Shown one piece after another: positions 18,879 through 27,938 of a stretch of 64,000 nt of DNA. A program made the position numbers and the translations under genes. Within the stretch, counting starts at the first letter, position 1. The number at the start of each line of letters is the position of its first letter. The DNA is taken from NCBI RefSeq assembly GCF_015143595.1, contig NZ_WYEU01000002.1, positions 310,001 to 374,000 on the forward strand, given 5' to 3'. Below the pieces are notes generated by a model that ran no database searches, had not been told where the DNA came from, and saw nothing but the letters and a program-made list of their open reading frames with translations. Origin of the DNA: Sneathiella sp. P13V-1. Its GTDB lineage: Bacteria; Pseudomonadota; Alphaproteobacteria; Sneathiellales; Sneathiellaceae.

Positions 18879-20501
18879 ATGCACACCCTCTATGACGCCT
18901 TTTTGAAATCCGCGGAAAAATTCCCGGATAATGATTGTTTATGCGTTCCGCCGCTTACGAAACGTCACTACTATCCAGAAGGAAAGAGCTTTACCTACGC
19001 AGAAGTGAAGCAACGAGTTGAGGAGCTTATTTCTGCCTATAAATCGGCAGGATATGGGTATGGACATCGGATAGGTTTTCTTCTGGAAAACCGTCCTGAA
19101 TATGTCATGCATCTATTGGCACTCAATTCAATGGGGGCCTCTTGTGTCCCCATTAATCCTGATTATCGGCATGATGAAATGCTCTATCAGATGAGTCACT
19201 CAGATACAGTGCTGGTGGTGACGGTTAAAGAGCGCCTGAAGGAAGTCGAAGCAGTCTCCAAAGACCGGGACGTTCCCTTTCATGTGGTTTTGGAGACGGA
19301 TTTTGACAAAGCTCTACCTGCTCCTGCCACGCCTGCGAAAAATGGCTCCCCTTGTCTGATGACAGAAGCATCGCTTTTGTATACTTCCGGCACAACAGGT
19401 CGTCCAAAAGGCTGTATCCTGAATAACGATTATCACCTGACCGCCGCCAATTGGTATGCAGAAATGGGCGGTATGATTGATATTCGGGAAGGGCAGGAGA
19501 GGTTGTATAATCCGTTGCCTTTGTTCCATATGAATGCCGCTGTGGTGTCACTTGGCTGTATGATTGTTACCGGTGGCTGCCTTGTCATCCCTGACCGTTT
19601 CCATCCGGGCAGCTGGTGGCAGGAAGTGTGTGATAGCAAAACAACGATTGTTCATTATCTGGGTGTGGTTGTTCCTATGCTTCTGAACCAGCCTTTCTCG
19701 CCACAAGAAATGGCCCATGAGGTTCGGTTTGGCGTTGGGGCCGGAGTGGAGCCTGAGCTTCATCATGTGTTTGAAGAGCGTTATGGGTTCCCACTTCTTG
19801 AAGTCTGGGGAATGACGGAGACTGGCCGTATTTTTGCTGTGAATGAAGAACCTCGGCAAATTGATACCCGTGCTTTTGGTCGCCCCATGAAGGATCTGGA
19901 AGCAAAGGTAGTTGATGAAAACGGCAATGAAGTCCCACGTGGCACACCGGGAGAGTTCCTTATTCGGTGCAAGGGGGATAACCCCCGCCGTGGTTTCTTT
20001 GCAGGTTACCTGAAGAATGAAGAAGCAACGGAGGAAGCCTGGACTGGTGGGTGGTTCCATACCGGAGATACGGTGACCATGGATGAGACGGGTATGGTTT
20101 ACTTCGTAGATCGTAAGAAAAACATCATTCGCCGTTCTGGAGAAAACATTGCGGCCGCAGAAGTGGAAGCCTTATTGCAATCTCACGACGCGGTGGCACA
20201 GATCGCTGTTATCGCAGCACCGGACGACGTGAGGGAAGAAGAGGTAATGGCCTGTGTTGTCTTGATGGATGGCTATGAGGCATCTGAAGAACTGGCACGG
20301 GAACTGTTTGATTTTGCCTTTGATCGCCTTGCCTATTTCAAGCCTCCTGGGTGGCTACTGTTTATCGATAGTCTACCAACGACTGGGACCCAGAAAATTC
20401 AGAAAACACAGATTTTTGGAAAAGACGTGGACCCGCGGGATGCGGAAGGAATTTTCGATTTTCGAATACTGAAGAAAAAAAAGAAACTAGTGCCCGCATA
20501 G
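18879..20501 (+). CDS. AMP-forming acyl-CoA ligase (CaiC-like)
   Basis: A 540-residue adenylate-forming enzyme. Diagnostic motifs are the phosphate loop LLYTSGTTGRPKG, VWGMTETG, GWFHTGD, the hinge DRKKNIIRRSGENI and the C-terminal catalytic lysine in PTTGTQKIQK. The sequence resembles crotonobetaine/carnitine-CoA ligases more than long-chain fatty-acyl ligases, but the substrate cannot be read from it. It is convergent with a TRAP transporter for a carboxylate, separated by a shared terminator, so uptake and CoA activation of the same acid is a reasonable but unproven link. The start ATG 18879 has an AGAAGGGAAAGG ribosome site. Confidence 0.88.
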   Translation: MHTLYDAFLKSAEKFPDNDCLCVPPLTKRHYYPEGKSFTYAEVKQRVEELISAYKSAGYGYGHRIGFLLENRPEYVMHLLALNSMGASCVPINPDYRHDEMLYQMSHSDTVLVVTVKERLKEVEAVSKDRDVPFHVVLETDFDKALPAPATPAKNGSPCLMTEASLLYTSGTTGRPKGCILNNDYHLTAANWYAEMGGMIDIREGQERLYNPLPLFHMNAAVVSLGCMIVTGGCLVIPDRFHPGSWWQEVCDSKTTIVHYLGVVVPMLLNQPFSPQEMAHEVRFGVGAGVEPELHHVFEERYGFPLLEVWGMTETGRIFAVNEEPRQIDTRAFGRPMKDLEAKVVDENGNEVPRGTPGEFLIRCKGDNPRRGFFAGYLKNEEATEEAWTGGWFHTGDTVTMDETGMVYFVDRKKNIIRRSGENIAAAEVEALLQSHDAVAQIAVIAAPDDVREEEVMACVVLMDGYEASEELARELFDFAFDRLAYFKPPGWLLFIDSLPTTGTQKIQKTQIFGKDVDPRDAEGIFDFRILKKKKKLVPA

Positions 20502-20520
20502 AAAAAAATACGCCCACTAA

Positions 20521-20549
20521 AAAAGCCGCTGGAAATTCCAGCGGCTTTT
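20521..20549. terminator. bidirectional intrinsic terminator between acyl-CoA ligase and dctM
   Basis: A 14-base-pair perfect hairpin: AAAAGCCGCTGGAA (20521-20534), a single-base centre, and TTCCAGCGGCTTTT (20536-20549). T residues follow on the plus strand and A residues precede, so it serves both convergent genes. Confidence 0.93.
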
Positions 20550-20567
20550 CTTTTGTCTGTTATCTGG

Positions 20568-22670
20568 CTAATTCGCCGGCAACAACTCTGGTAGGAAAGT
20601 TGTAATCGACGGGAAGAACCATAGAAGTGTAAGTCCAATTACCTGAATGATCACAAAAGGAACCACACCGCGGTAGATATCCATTGTTGTCACATTGCTT
20701 GGCGCCACGCCACGTAGATAGAAAAGGGCAAAGCCAAACGGAGGTGTAATAAAGGATGTCTGCAGGTTCACAGCGATCAGGATGGTAATCCAGGTTGGTG
20801 GCATCAATGTAGGATCTGCCGCATAGATAACCGGACCAACAATTGGGATCACAATGAAGATGATTTCAATGAAGTCGAGTACAAATCCGAGAAGGAAAAG
20901 AACGACCATCACAACAATCAACAATGTGCGCGGATCTTCAAAAGACTGCAAGAATTCCTGAATGTAATGTTCACCGCCAAACGCACGAAGTGTCAGGCTG
21001 AGGAACAGGGACGCAACCAGGATAACGAACACCATAGAGGTCACTTTCGTGGTCTCGTAAACAATGGCGTGCATGACCTTCTCTTTAATCAACACCCAGC
21101 AGGAGTAGAGTAAACCAAACGCCGCAATGTGGTACGAAATCATTGCAATGACGATACCGACCCTATCCGAGAAGGTGATATCCTCAATTGTCAAGCGAAG
21201 GTCGAAGTTACCACGCATGAGAAGCATCATGATAATGGCCAAAGAAGCCCAGATGACAACAGCAGTTGAGCGGTTGGTTTCCTTTAAACGACGATTTGCT
21301 GCGAGCATGATTGCACCAGCCGCACCTAGGGCCGCTGCCGCTGTTGGGTTGGTAATACCTCCAAGGATGGAGCCAAGCACGGCAACAATCAAAATCACCG
21401 GAGGAGAGACCACTCGGAGGACTTCAATTTCTACAAGGCGTGTCAGCGCAGCCTTCATGCCATACACAATCATTGCCGCAGGGATGATGTACCACAACAA
21501 TTTTGCACCGCCACTTGCGTTACCACCGACATAATTCCAGTCAATAATGAACAAGAGCAGAGAGCCGGCAAGACCAACAATAATTGGTAATTTTGCCTCG
21601 CCCGGACGTAGTACAAAACCAAGGATTGTGATGTAGGTTGTAATGACCAGCAGGGAGAATGTTCCGCCTGAAATCGGACCATACTCAACCGCACCGTTTA
21701 CCTCAGCTTCGCCGATGACACCGCTGACGCCAAAGACAATCCACAGTACGACAAGAGTAATCAGTGGAAGGATGACAGCACCCACCAGAAGAAGCGGGTT
21801 GTTCTTGTAGTAAGAAAGCAGGCCATAGCTGTCTGGATCTTCCAGATGTACAGGAGGTGCTTGATCTCGGTTCAGCAAGGCAAAACCAAGGGCGTAAAGT
21901 GCATAAAGGGACGCGAGCATCACACCAGGAATAAAGGCAGCCTTAAAGAGGGTTCCTGTAGATAGAACAGCTGGCTCACCCAGCATTTCCAAAACAGTCA
22001 CACCCAGTTCAGCAGCACGGTTTTCCTGACCGATGGAGTACATGTCACCAACGATGGAGCCGAGAAGAACGATCACGATGGATGGCGGGATAATCTGACC
22101 CAGGGTACCGGATGTCGCGATAACGCCGGTTGCAAGGGATTTGGAATATCCGTGTTTCAACATGGTTGGCAGGGCGATCAGACCCATTGTCACCACAGTC
22201 GCACCTACAACACCTGTAGATGCCGCTAGCAACGTTCCCACAAGAACAACAGAGATGGCCAGACCGCCCGGCATGGAGCCGAACAGCTTCGCCATTGTTG
22301 TCAGCAGGTCTTCTGCAATGTTGGAGCGTTCAAGGGCGATACCCATCAGAACGAACAATGGCACCGCCAGCAGTGTTTCCACGTTGCCGCCGAAGGCCCT
22401 GGAGAATACCCCTTGGGCCCACGTCGACTCCGTCGTGAGCATAGCGTGTTCCCAGCCTCTTTCAAAGACTGGAACTTTCTTCATTTCCCCGCCAATTTCC
22501 TGCAGGGTATAAAGCCATCCGATTTCGTTAAAACCAGCAATAAGAACGAAGCTGACAAATGCGGAACCGGAAATAGCGTAGGCGACTGGGTAACCTGACA
22601 GAATTCCCCCGAACAGGGAAACTGCCACGATAATCAGCGATATTTCAACGCCGTCAAGACCAAATAGCAT
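20568..22670 (-). CDS. TRAP transporter large permease, extended form
   Basis: A 700-residue DctM-type permease, the ion-coupled channel of a tripartite transporter. The first 240 residues (LFGLDGVEISL, VPLFVLMG, GATVVTMGLIALP, GTLGQIIPPS) and the last 170 (LGFVLDFIEIIFIVIPIVGP, LQTSFITPPFGFALFYLRG) are classical DctM. Between them lies roughly 220-250 extra residues with about four to six more hydrophobic segments, making it far longer than the common 430-residue form. Long DctM variants are known in marine Alphaproteobacteria. It is the last gene of dctP-dctQ-dctM and starts 22 bases after dctQ. Confidence 0.9.
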   Translation of the reverse strand: MLFGLDGVEISLIIVAVSLFGGILSGYPVAYAISGSAFVSFVLIAGFNEIGWLYTLQEIGGEMKKVPVFERGWEHAMLTTESTWAQGVFSRAFGGNVETLLAVPLFVLMGIALERSNIAEDLLTTMAKLFGSMPGGLAISVVLVGTLLAASTGVVGATVVTMGLIALPTMLKHGYSKSLATGVIATSGTLGQIIPPSIVIVLLGSIVGDMYSIGQENRAAELGVTVLEMLGEPAVLSTGTLFKAAFIPGVMLASLYALYALGFALLNRDQAPPVHLEDPDSYGLLSYYKNNPLLLVGAVILPLITLVVLWIVFGVSGVIGEAEVNGAVEYGPISGGTFSLLVITTYITILGFVLRPGEAKLPIIVGLAGSLLLFIIDWNYVGGNASGGAKLLWYIIPAAMIVYGMKAALTRLVEIEVLRVVSPPVILIVAVLGSILGGITNPTAAAALGAAGAIMLAANRRLKETNRSTAVVIWASLAIIMMLLMRGNFDLRLTIEDITFSDRVGIVIAMISYHIAAFGLLYSCWVLIKEKVMHAIVYETTKVTSMVFVILVASLFLSLTLRAFGGEHYIQEFLQSFEDPRTLLIVVMVVLFLLGFVLDFIEIIFIVIPIVGPVIYAADPTLMPPTWITILIAVNLQTSFITPPFGFALFYLRGVAPSNVTTMDIYRGVVPFVIIQVIGLTLLWFFPSITTFLPELLPAN

Positions 22671-22692
22671 GGGTTAGAAACTCCGATACTTA

Positions 22693-23577
22693 TTATAGAG
22701 GATGAGCGGGAGCTTCGGTGCCCATGTCACCTGCCTGCTCGTCATCAAACGAATAGTGGGTTGGGATATCTTCGTCCTTTTGAAGAAGGGCAAGGATATT
22801 GCGAAGCAGGAAGCCAATGGCACAAATAAACATAAAGGCGGCAAATACCAGCACCATAAATTTAAATGTCCATACCCAGGAAAATTCTGCTGTCCCTGAT
22901 GTTTCAAATCGGAAATCTCGCCAGCGGGCGGATGTACTCCAGATATTGAGAGGTTTTTGAGCGAACATGGCGTTCATTGTGATTGGCCATGCAAACCACC
23001 AGAGCATCACAGTAGATGGGATAAAGAAGAAGAGAGTTCCCAGCAAATCAATCCAGTGCTTGGTGCGCTTTTTACAAGACGCGTAAACCAGATCCACACG
23101 GACATGACCGCCTTCGATAAAGGTATAGGCGGATGCAAGCGCAATCAGGATCGTATTATAAAATTTCAACTGGCCTGAAAGCCATTGTAATTCTTCTGTC
23201 ATGAAGGAGATGCCGAGAGGGGAGATCAGGATCTCATTTCCTCGGAAAATCTGGCCAACGGCGATAATGGCAACCTGCTGCAAGGTCATAAGTAATGCAA
23301 ACCAGGCTGCGAACCGACCAATACGACCATTAAATGTCTCTAGGCCATAAACTGCCTTCCTAAGGAAGGAGCGGCGAAGAATGCCGATGCCAATAACGAT
23401 GAGGACCAAGGCAACGACCATAAAGAAGAATTCAATAGACATGCCGGCCATAGTCAGCGCATTCATCTTCTTCTTCAGGGTATCAAGCATTACCCAGTTA
23501 TAGATATGCCAAGGGAGCAACGCCAAATTGACGAACCCCATCAGAAAATTAAGTAAAAATGTTCCAAGCGCTTCCAT
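22693..23577 (-). CDS. TRAP transporter small permease
   Basis: A 294-residue DctQ-type subunit with about four main membrane helices plus an N-terminal hydrophobic stretch, longer than the usual 160-200 residues. The family core is visible in the segment around FIEGGHVRVDLVY, where GGHVRVD is the typical DctQ turn. I place the start at ATG 23577 (MEALGTF); the frame is open 11 codons further to a TTG without support. The C-terminal 25 residues are hydrophilic and acidic. It lies 290 bases after dctP, with a hairpin between, and 22 bases before dctM. Confidence 0.88.
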   Translation of the reverse strand: MEALGTFLLNFLMGFVNLALLPWHIYNWVMLDTLKKKMNALTMAGMSIEFFFMVVALVLIVIGIGILRRSFLRKAVYGLETFNGRIGRFAAWFALLMTLQQVAIIAVGQIFRGNEILISPLGISFMTEELQWLSGQLKFYNTILIALASAYTFIEGGHVRVDLVYASCKKRTKHWIDLLGTLFFFIPSTVMLWWFAWPITMNAMFAQKPLNIWSTSARWRDFRFETSGTAEFSWVWTFKFMVLVFAAFMFICAIGFLLRNILALLQKDEDIPTHYSFDDEQAGDMGTEAPAHPL

Positions 23578-23820
23578 AGCGGATCTTTCTAACGACCATT
23601 GCCTGTCCAACTGATCTCTGAATTCATTTGCCTTCTGAACTCAGTTCAATACTGCTTTAACGGAATTAATGACGCCCCATTGTCATTTGCCAGCGATATT
23701 CTGGATATTAAGCCAGCGCAATTCTTCTGATTATGCACCGTAGAATGTACCTTTTCTAACGGGAGCCAGCATAATCAGCACACAGTCAAACCTGCATGGA
23801 TTTAATTGAACTTAAAACGT

Positions 23821-23849
23821 GAAACCGGGCAATAAGCCCGGTTTCTTTT
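23821..23849. terminator. strong hairpin between dctP and dctQ
   Basis: GAAACCGGGC (23821-23830) pairs perfectly with GCCCGGTTTC (23836-23845) around a five-base loop. In the direction of transcription (minus) the tail is only ACGTTTTAAG, so it may terminate partially or protect the dctP message from 3' exonucleases. Either effect would raise the binding protein over the membrane subunits. On the plus strand it has a T-rich tail but no gene feeds it. Confidence 0.75.
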
Positions 23850-23868
23850 TCTTTCGAATGTGATCCGA

Positions 23869-24957
23869 TTATCCCAGTACGCGTGTACGCTGACGCGCAT
23901 ACGCTACAGAAGACAATTGATCCCATGCTGCAGATTCTTTCATAGATTTGTTCACGGAAGTGCGAACTTTCTTGAAAACCTCGTCGCTCATGTTTTCTTC
24001 TAGAACTTCGAGAGATGCCTTACCAAATGCATCCCAAACGTCATTCGGGAATTCAAGAGTTTTAACACCACCAGCCTGAAGGCGAGCCAGAGCTTCAGAG
24101 TTTTTAGACAGGAACTGGTGGAGGCTCCACATGTTCGTTGCCTGAGAAGCAATCTCGATGATTTTCTGGTTAGCTTTGCTGAGGCCGTTGAAGCGATCCT
24201 GGTTCACAGCAACAGACAGGCCAGCACCTGGCTCATGGAAGCCGGATGTATAGTAGAATTTAGTGATTTCCTGGAAACCAGCTTTTTCGTCTGCCCATGG
24301 ACCAATCCATTCAGTACCGTCGATCGCACCAGAAGCAAGAGCCTGATACACTTCGGAACCTGGGATAGTCTGAACAGATGCGCCCAACTTACCAAGAGCT
24401 TTACCGCCCAGACCTGGCATACGGAATTTCAGACCGTTGAAGTCAGCTGCGGATTTAATTTCTTTACGGAACCAGCCACCAGCCTGTGGACCTGTGTTAC
24501 CGCCGAGGAAGGATACGAGACCGAATTCTTCGCCCAACTCGTGGTGCATTTTCATGCCGTCCTGGTGATAGTACCAGTTGTGCAGTTCTGTTGGTGTCAT
24601 ACCAAACGGTACAGCAGTAAAGAATGCAAATGCTGGGTGTTGACCTACATAGTAGTAGTCAGCTGCGTGGTACATGTCAGCCTGACCGGAAGTTACCGCG
24701 TCAAACAAAGCAGGCAGACCGGAAACCAGCTCACCGTTTGCTTTAACGTCAACTTCCAACTTGCCGTCAGACATTGCAGTTACGTTTTCTGCAAAGTAGA
24801 CAGCAGCGTCAAACACACCCGCCAGACCGCGGCCCCAAGCTGTGACCATAGTCAGCTTTTCACGGCCTTGCGCGATCGCAGGAGCACCAATTGTAGCAGC
24901 TGCAGATCCAACAACGCCAGCGACGCCAGCACTTTTAATGAATTTACGACGATCCAT
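23869..24957 (-). CDS. TRAP transporter substrate-binding protein, Tat-exported
   Basis: A 362-residue DctP-family periplasmic binding protein. It begins with a twin-arginine signal (MDRRKFIKSAGVAG, cleavage after GAPAIAQ), followed by TMVTAWGRGL and the family blocks KFRMPGLGGKALGKLG and ALASGAIDGTEWIGPW. The latter segment holds the usual ligand-contact region, and the conserved Arg of KFRMPG normally binds the substrate carboxylate. The ATG at 24957 has a good AGGGAGAA ribosome site; in-frame sequence upstream to 25122 is not export-like and is rejected. Two inverted repeats lie in the upstream region. The transported acid is unknown; the mannitol/chloroaromatic-type subgroup name is common for such proteins but not informative. 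Confidence 0.93.
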   Translation of the reverse strand: MDRRKFIKSAGVAGVVGSAAATIGAPAIAQGREKLTMVTAWGRGLAGVFDAAVYFAENVTAMSDGKLEVDVKANGELVSGLPALFDAVTSGQADMYHAADYYYVGQHPAFAFFTAVPFGMTPTELHNWYYHQDGMKMHHELGEEFGLVSFLGGNTGPQAGGWFRKEIKSAADFNGLKFRMPGLGGKALGKLGASVQTIPGSEVYQALASGAIDGTEWIGPWADEKAGFQEITKFYYTSGFHEPGAGLSVAVNQDRFNGLSKANQKIIEIASQATNMWSLHQFLSKNSEALARLQAGGVKTLEFPNDVWDAFGKASLEVLEENMSDEVFKKVRTSVNKSMKESAAWDQLSSVAYARQRTRVLG

Positions 24958-24984
24958 AAACTTTTCTCCCTGAATATAAGATAA

Positions 24985-25037
24985 GTGTGCCCTGTTGACG
25001 CACACCCATCCCTTAGGTGAATTCGCAATACTCACCT
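24985..25037. promoter_or_regulatory. two inverted repeats upstream of dctP
   Basis: GTGTGC (24985-24990) is mirrored by GCACAC (25000-25005) over a nine-base spacer, and AGGTGA (25015-25020) by TCACCT (25032-25037) over eleven bases. They lie 28-80 bases upstream of the dctP start codon. The second has the shape of a dimeric repressor operator; the first could be a leader hairpin. No regulator gene is adjacent. Confidence 0.4.
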
Positions 25038-25134
25038 TTCGGAACCAAAGTATAAATTTAATGATGCTAAAGGCAACTAGATAGTAGTGAAAAATGAGCC
25101 ATTTTTTAGAAAAAATGACCAAATTTTAGGCATA

Positions 25135-25854
25135 TTAGAGCTTTATTTCGATCCAGCCGTCTTTTGTCAGGATTTCACATGGCGCGAATCTGGACTTGTA
25201 GGACATTTTGGGGCTCGCCTCGATCCAGTAGCCTAAATAGACATAATACTGCCCTTCGGATTTGGTGCGAACAATGTGCCACAGAATAAGATAACTGCCC
25301 AGACTACGCCTTGCTTCATCGGGTTCGTAGAAGCTATATACGAGGGACATGCCATCATCCATTTGATCTGTTAGACACACTGCTACCAATACGCCTATTG
25401 AATTACGAAATTCAGTAAGTCTGCTTTTTACAGGGCTATCCTCGACCATTGCCTTATAGTCATTATAGTCCATATCAGACATGCCGCCTTCGTTATGTCG
25501 CGACTTCAGATATTTTGCAAAAAGGACATAATGTTCTTCCGTTGCAATGGATGTGATCTCAGTTGCAACCAGATCTTCGTTTTTATTCCAGATTCTGCGC
25601 CAGTGTTTTTTCAACTCGAATCGCCGGGTGGCAACCCGGATAGGAATACAAGCATTGCAGTTTTCGCAAGCGGGCCGGTAGGCAAGGTCCTGACTACGGC
25701 GAAACCCGGCAAGGCTGAGTGTATTGTGAAGGTGATCCGGATCTTTGCCAGCAAGAAGGGTTACGACCTTTTTCTCCAGTTTGCCGGGAAGGTAGGGGCA
25801 AGGGGCTGGTGGGGTCGAAAAAAAGAAACGTGATGGAATTTCTACTCTTTTCAT
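25135..25854 (-). CDS. bpt: aspartate/glutamate leucyltransferase
   Basis: A 239-residue Bpt/ATE1-type transferase that adds leucine from Leu-tRNA to proteins with N-terminal Asp or Glu, marking them for ClpS-ClpAP (the bacterial N-end rule). Typical blocks are CPYLPGKLE, FRRSQDLAYRPACENCNACIP with the conserved cysteines, SLVYSFYEP, LGSYLILWHI and YYVYLGYWI. The start is set at ATG 25854 (MKRVEIP), since the upstream frame uses an unsupported TTG at 25890. It is upstream of the TRAP genes on the same strand, with about 180 noncoding bases between. Confidence 0.93.
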   Translation of the reverse strand: MKRVEIPSRFFFSTPPAPCPYLPGKLEKKVVTLLAGKDPDHLHNTLSLAGFRRSQDLAYRPACENCNACIPIRVATRRFELKKHWRRIWNKNEDLVATEITSIATEEHYVLFAKYLKSRHNEGGMSDMDYNDYKAMVEDSPVKSRLTEFRNSIGVLVAVCLTDQMDDGMSLVYSFYEPDEARRSLGSYLILWHIVRTKSEGQYYVYLGYWIEASPKMSYKSRFAPCEILTKDGWIEIKL

Positions 25855-25936
25855 AACGTCGCTTACAATCCAGAAAACCAAGACTGACAATTATTTTGCC
25901 ATTTTCACAAAGCTACAACAGGAAATCCTAAAAAAG

Positions 25937-27787
25937 TCATATCAAACCATAGTAGATCGGTGCAAATAGCGAGAAAACGAGCCAAAGAAGTATGACGAGT
26001 GGTGCTCCGGCACGGAAATAATCGCTAAATTTGTAGTGTCCCGGTCCCATGACGAGGAGATTCGTTTGGTATCCCATAGGGGTGGCGAAAGAACAATTGG
26101 ATGCAAAGATAACCGCAAATACGAACACCATGGGGTTTATCCCCAGCGTTTGTGCAATGCTAATGGCCACCGGGGTAAACAGAACGGCGGTGGCGCTATT
26201 GCTCAGGATATTTGTGAATATTGAGATCAGCAGGAAGAACCCTGACAAGATGACCGCAGGATGTGCGCCGGATAACAAATAGACTAGCAATTCCGCAATA
26301 TATACTGCACCACCTGTACCTTGCATGGCAGTTCCGAGCGCTAGAGCGGCCCAAATCAGAAGTAATATCTTACGGTCAACCGAGCGGCTGGCTTGATGGA
26401 TGTTGAGGCAGCCAGACAAAACCATCGCTGTAGCACCGGCAACGGCGGCAACGACAATAGGGACAAATCCGGAGGCTGCAGCCAGAACAACCGCACCGAA
26501 AATAAAACGAGCCCGCCGCGCCAGAGCAAGAGCGGGGAGTTCGCGGGTTGACCACTCCAGAAGGAGAACGTCTGGATTGCTTCTAAGGCGTGTCAGATTG
26601 TTGCGTGACCCAAGAAGCAATAACACATCACCAGCTTCCAGGCGTATATCAGTCATTCGGGACGTCCTGATCATACGGGAGCGACGTTGAATGCCTAAGA
26701 CCACGCAGCCTGTCCGGTATCGGAAACTGATTTGATGCAAGGCCCGACCTATCATGCGGCTTGCAGGAGCAATGACCACTTCGGCAAGGCTTTGGTCACG
26801 GGAGATCTTCCGATCTTCTCCGTCTTCTTCAGCACCATTTTCGATATCCATGAAATCACTGAGGATTTGAGGGTTATCCGCAAACGCATCCATCAATGAT
26901 TTGCGTGTCCCTGCAAAGACCACGGAATCTCCTGGTTTCAGGCTCATGTCATCAAAGGGCGGCAGAAGAAGTTTTTCATCCCTTTGGATAAACCGGATTG
27001 TAATGCCTTTCAGGCTGGGGAATTGGCCCGCGACAGCTTCCTCCCCGACTAGAGGGCTATCCGCTGAAATCTCCATTTGCACGATAAACTGTTTACCGGA
27101 AACCGTTGCCGACTTATCCGTTACAGCTTCACGATCCGGAAGCAGATGTGGAATAGCAAATATAGCGTAGAGAAGGCCAAAAACGGCAAGTACCATTCCG
27201 GGAACGGTAAAATCAAAAAAGTTAATGGCCGGTTGGCCCGCCTGAACCGCGGCGGCAGACACAAGTAGGTTGGTTGAAGATCCAATTAGAGTTGTCATGC
27301 CACCGAGGATTGAGGCGTAGGACAATGGGATCATTAACGAAGAGGTTGGTTTATGAAGCCGTTCCGCCAAAGCGGTCATAATCGGGATAAAAACAACGAC
27401 CACCGGAGTATTATTCATCACCGCGCTGATCAGCAATACTGTTGCCAATACGGCAGCGATCGCCATTGCCGGGTGATGGCGGCGCAATGTCACCAATACC
27501 CGCACCGGCTTCTCCAAAGCACCGGTTCTAACGATACCTTGCCCCACTACCAAGAGCGATAAAACGGTTATGAGCGCGGGATCTGCAAGCCCCGCAAGTA
27601 GCTCTTTTGCCCCCAGGATTTGAGAGCCAGCTGCATCTTCCAGCGGGTAGATGTAGAATAGAATCAGAAGTCCTGAGATGACGCTGATCGCGGAAATTTC
27701 CAGTTCGATTTTTTCGGACGCAAAGGCATACATTGCAACAGCAATGAACAGGAATACCAGCCACATATGAAGTTGTGTTTCGATCAT
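25937..27787 (-). CDS. SLC13-family anion permease with two RCK_C domains
   Basis: A 616-residue membrane transporter of the divalent anion:Na+ symporter group. Each transport half shows the family hallmark: MNNTPVV plus GSSTNLLVS in the first, and LSNSATAVLFTP plus TPMGYQTNLLV in the second. A cytoplasmic insert of about 200 residues (about 225-415) holds two TrkA-C/RCK_C modules (MEISADSPLVGEE and VIAPASRMIGRALHQ). Proteins of this build carry sulfate, dicarboxylates or related anions in other bacteria; substrate cannot be assigned here. It is divergent from the PuuB-like oxidase, with 150 bases between. Confidence 0.9.
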   Translation of the reverse strand: MIETQLHMWLVFLFIAVAMYAFASEKIELEISAISVISGLLILFYIYPLEDAAGSQILGAKELLAGLADPALITVLSLLVVGQGIVRTGALEKPVRVLVTLRRHHPAMAIAAVLATVLLISAVMNNTPVVVVFIPIMTALAERLHKPTSSLMIPLSYASILGGMTTLIGSSTNLLVSAAAVQAGQPAINFFDFTVPGMVLAVFGLLYAIFAIPHLLPDREAVTDKSATVSGKQFIVQMEISADSPLVGEEAVAGQFPSLKGITIRFIQRDEKLLLPPFDDMSLKPGDSVVFAGTRKSLMDAFADNPQILSDFMDIENGAEEDGEDRKISRDQSLAEVVIAPASRMIGRALHQISFRYRTGCVVLGIQRRSRMIRTSRMTDIRLEAGDVLLLLGSRNNLTRLRSNPDVLLLEWSTRELPALALARRARFIFGAVVLAAASGFVPIVVAAVAGATAMVLSGCLNIHQASRSVDRKILLLIWAALALGTAMQGTGGAVYIAELLVYLLSGAHPAVILSGFFLLISIFTNILSNSATAVLFTPVAISIAQTLGINPMVFVFAVIFASNCSFATPMGYQTNLLVMGPGHYKFSDYFRAGAPLVILLWLVFSLFAPIYYGLI

Positions 27788-27938
27788 GGTTCTGTATTAA
27801 TTAACTCGCGTTTTCATGCCTGATCTATTTGTGATAATTGGTGCGACCTCTGTCATGGCTACATATCCTATCATGAATAATGTTGACACTCTTGCAAGTA
27901 AATCATTGATCGCATGACCAATTTGAAAGCCCATTTCT

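Noticed and set aside
24118-24984. 288-codon plus-strand open frame across dctP
   Set aside because: Antisense to a clear Tat-exported binding protein; low-complexity composition rich in Val, Phe and Cys, and no ribosome site.
25100-25117. Intrinsic terminator after bpt
   Set aside because: The perfect CATTTTTT/AAAAAATG palindrome has no GC stem and lies upstream of dctP where a promoter is expected; better treated as a possible operator.
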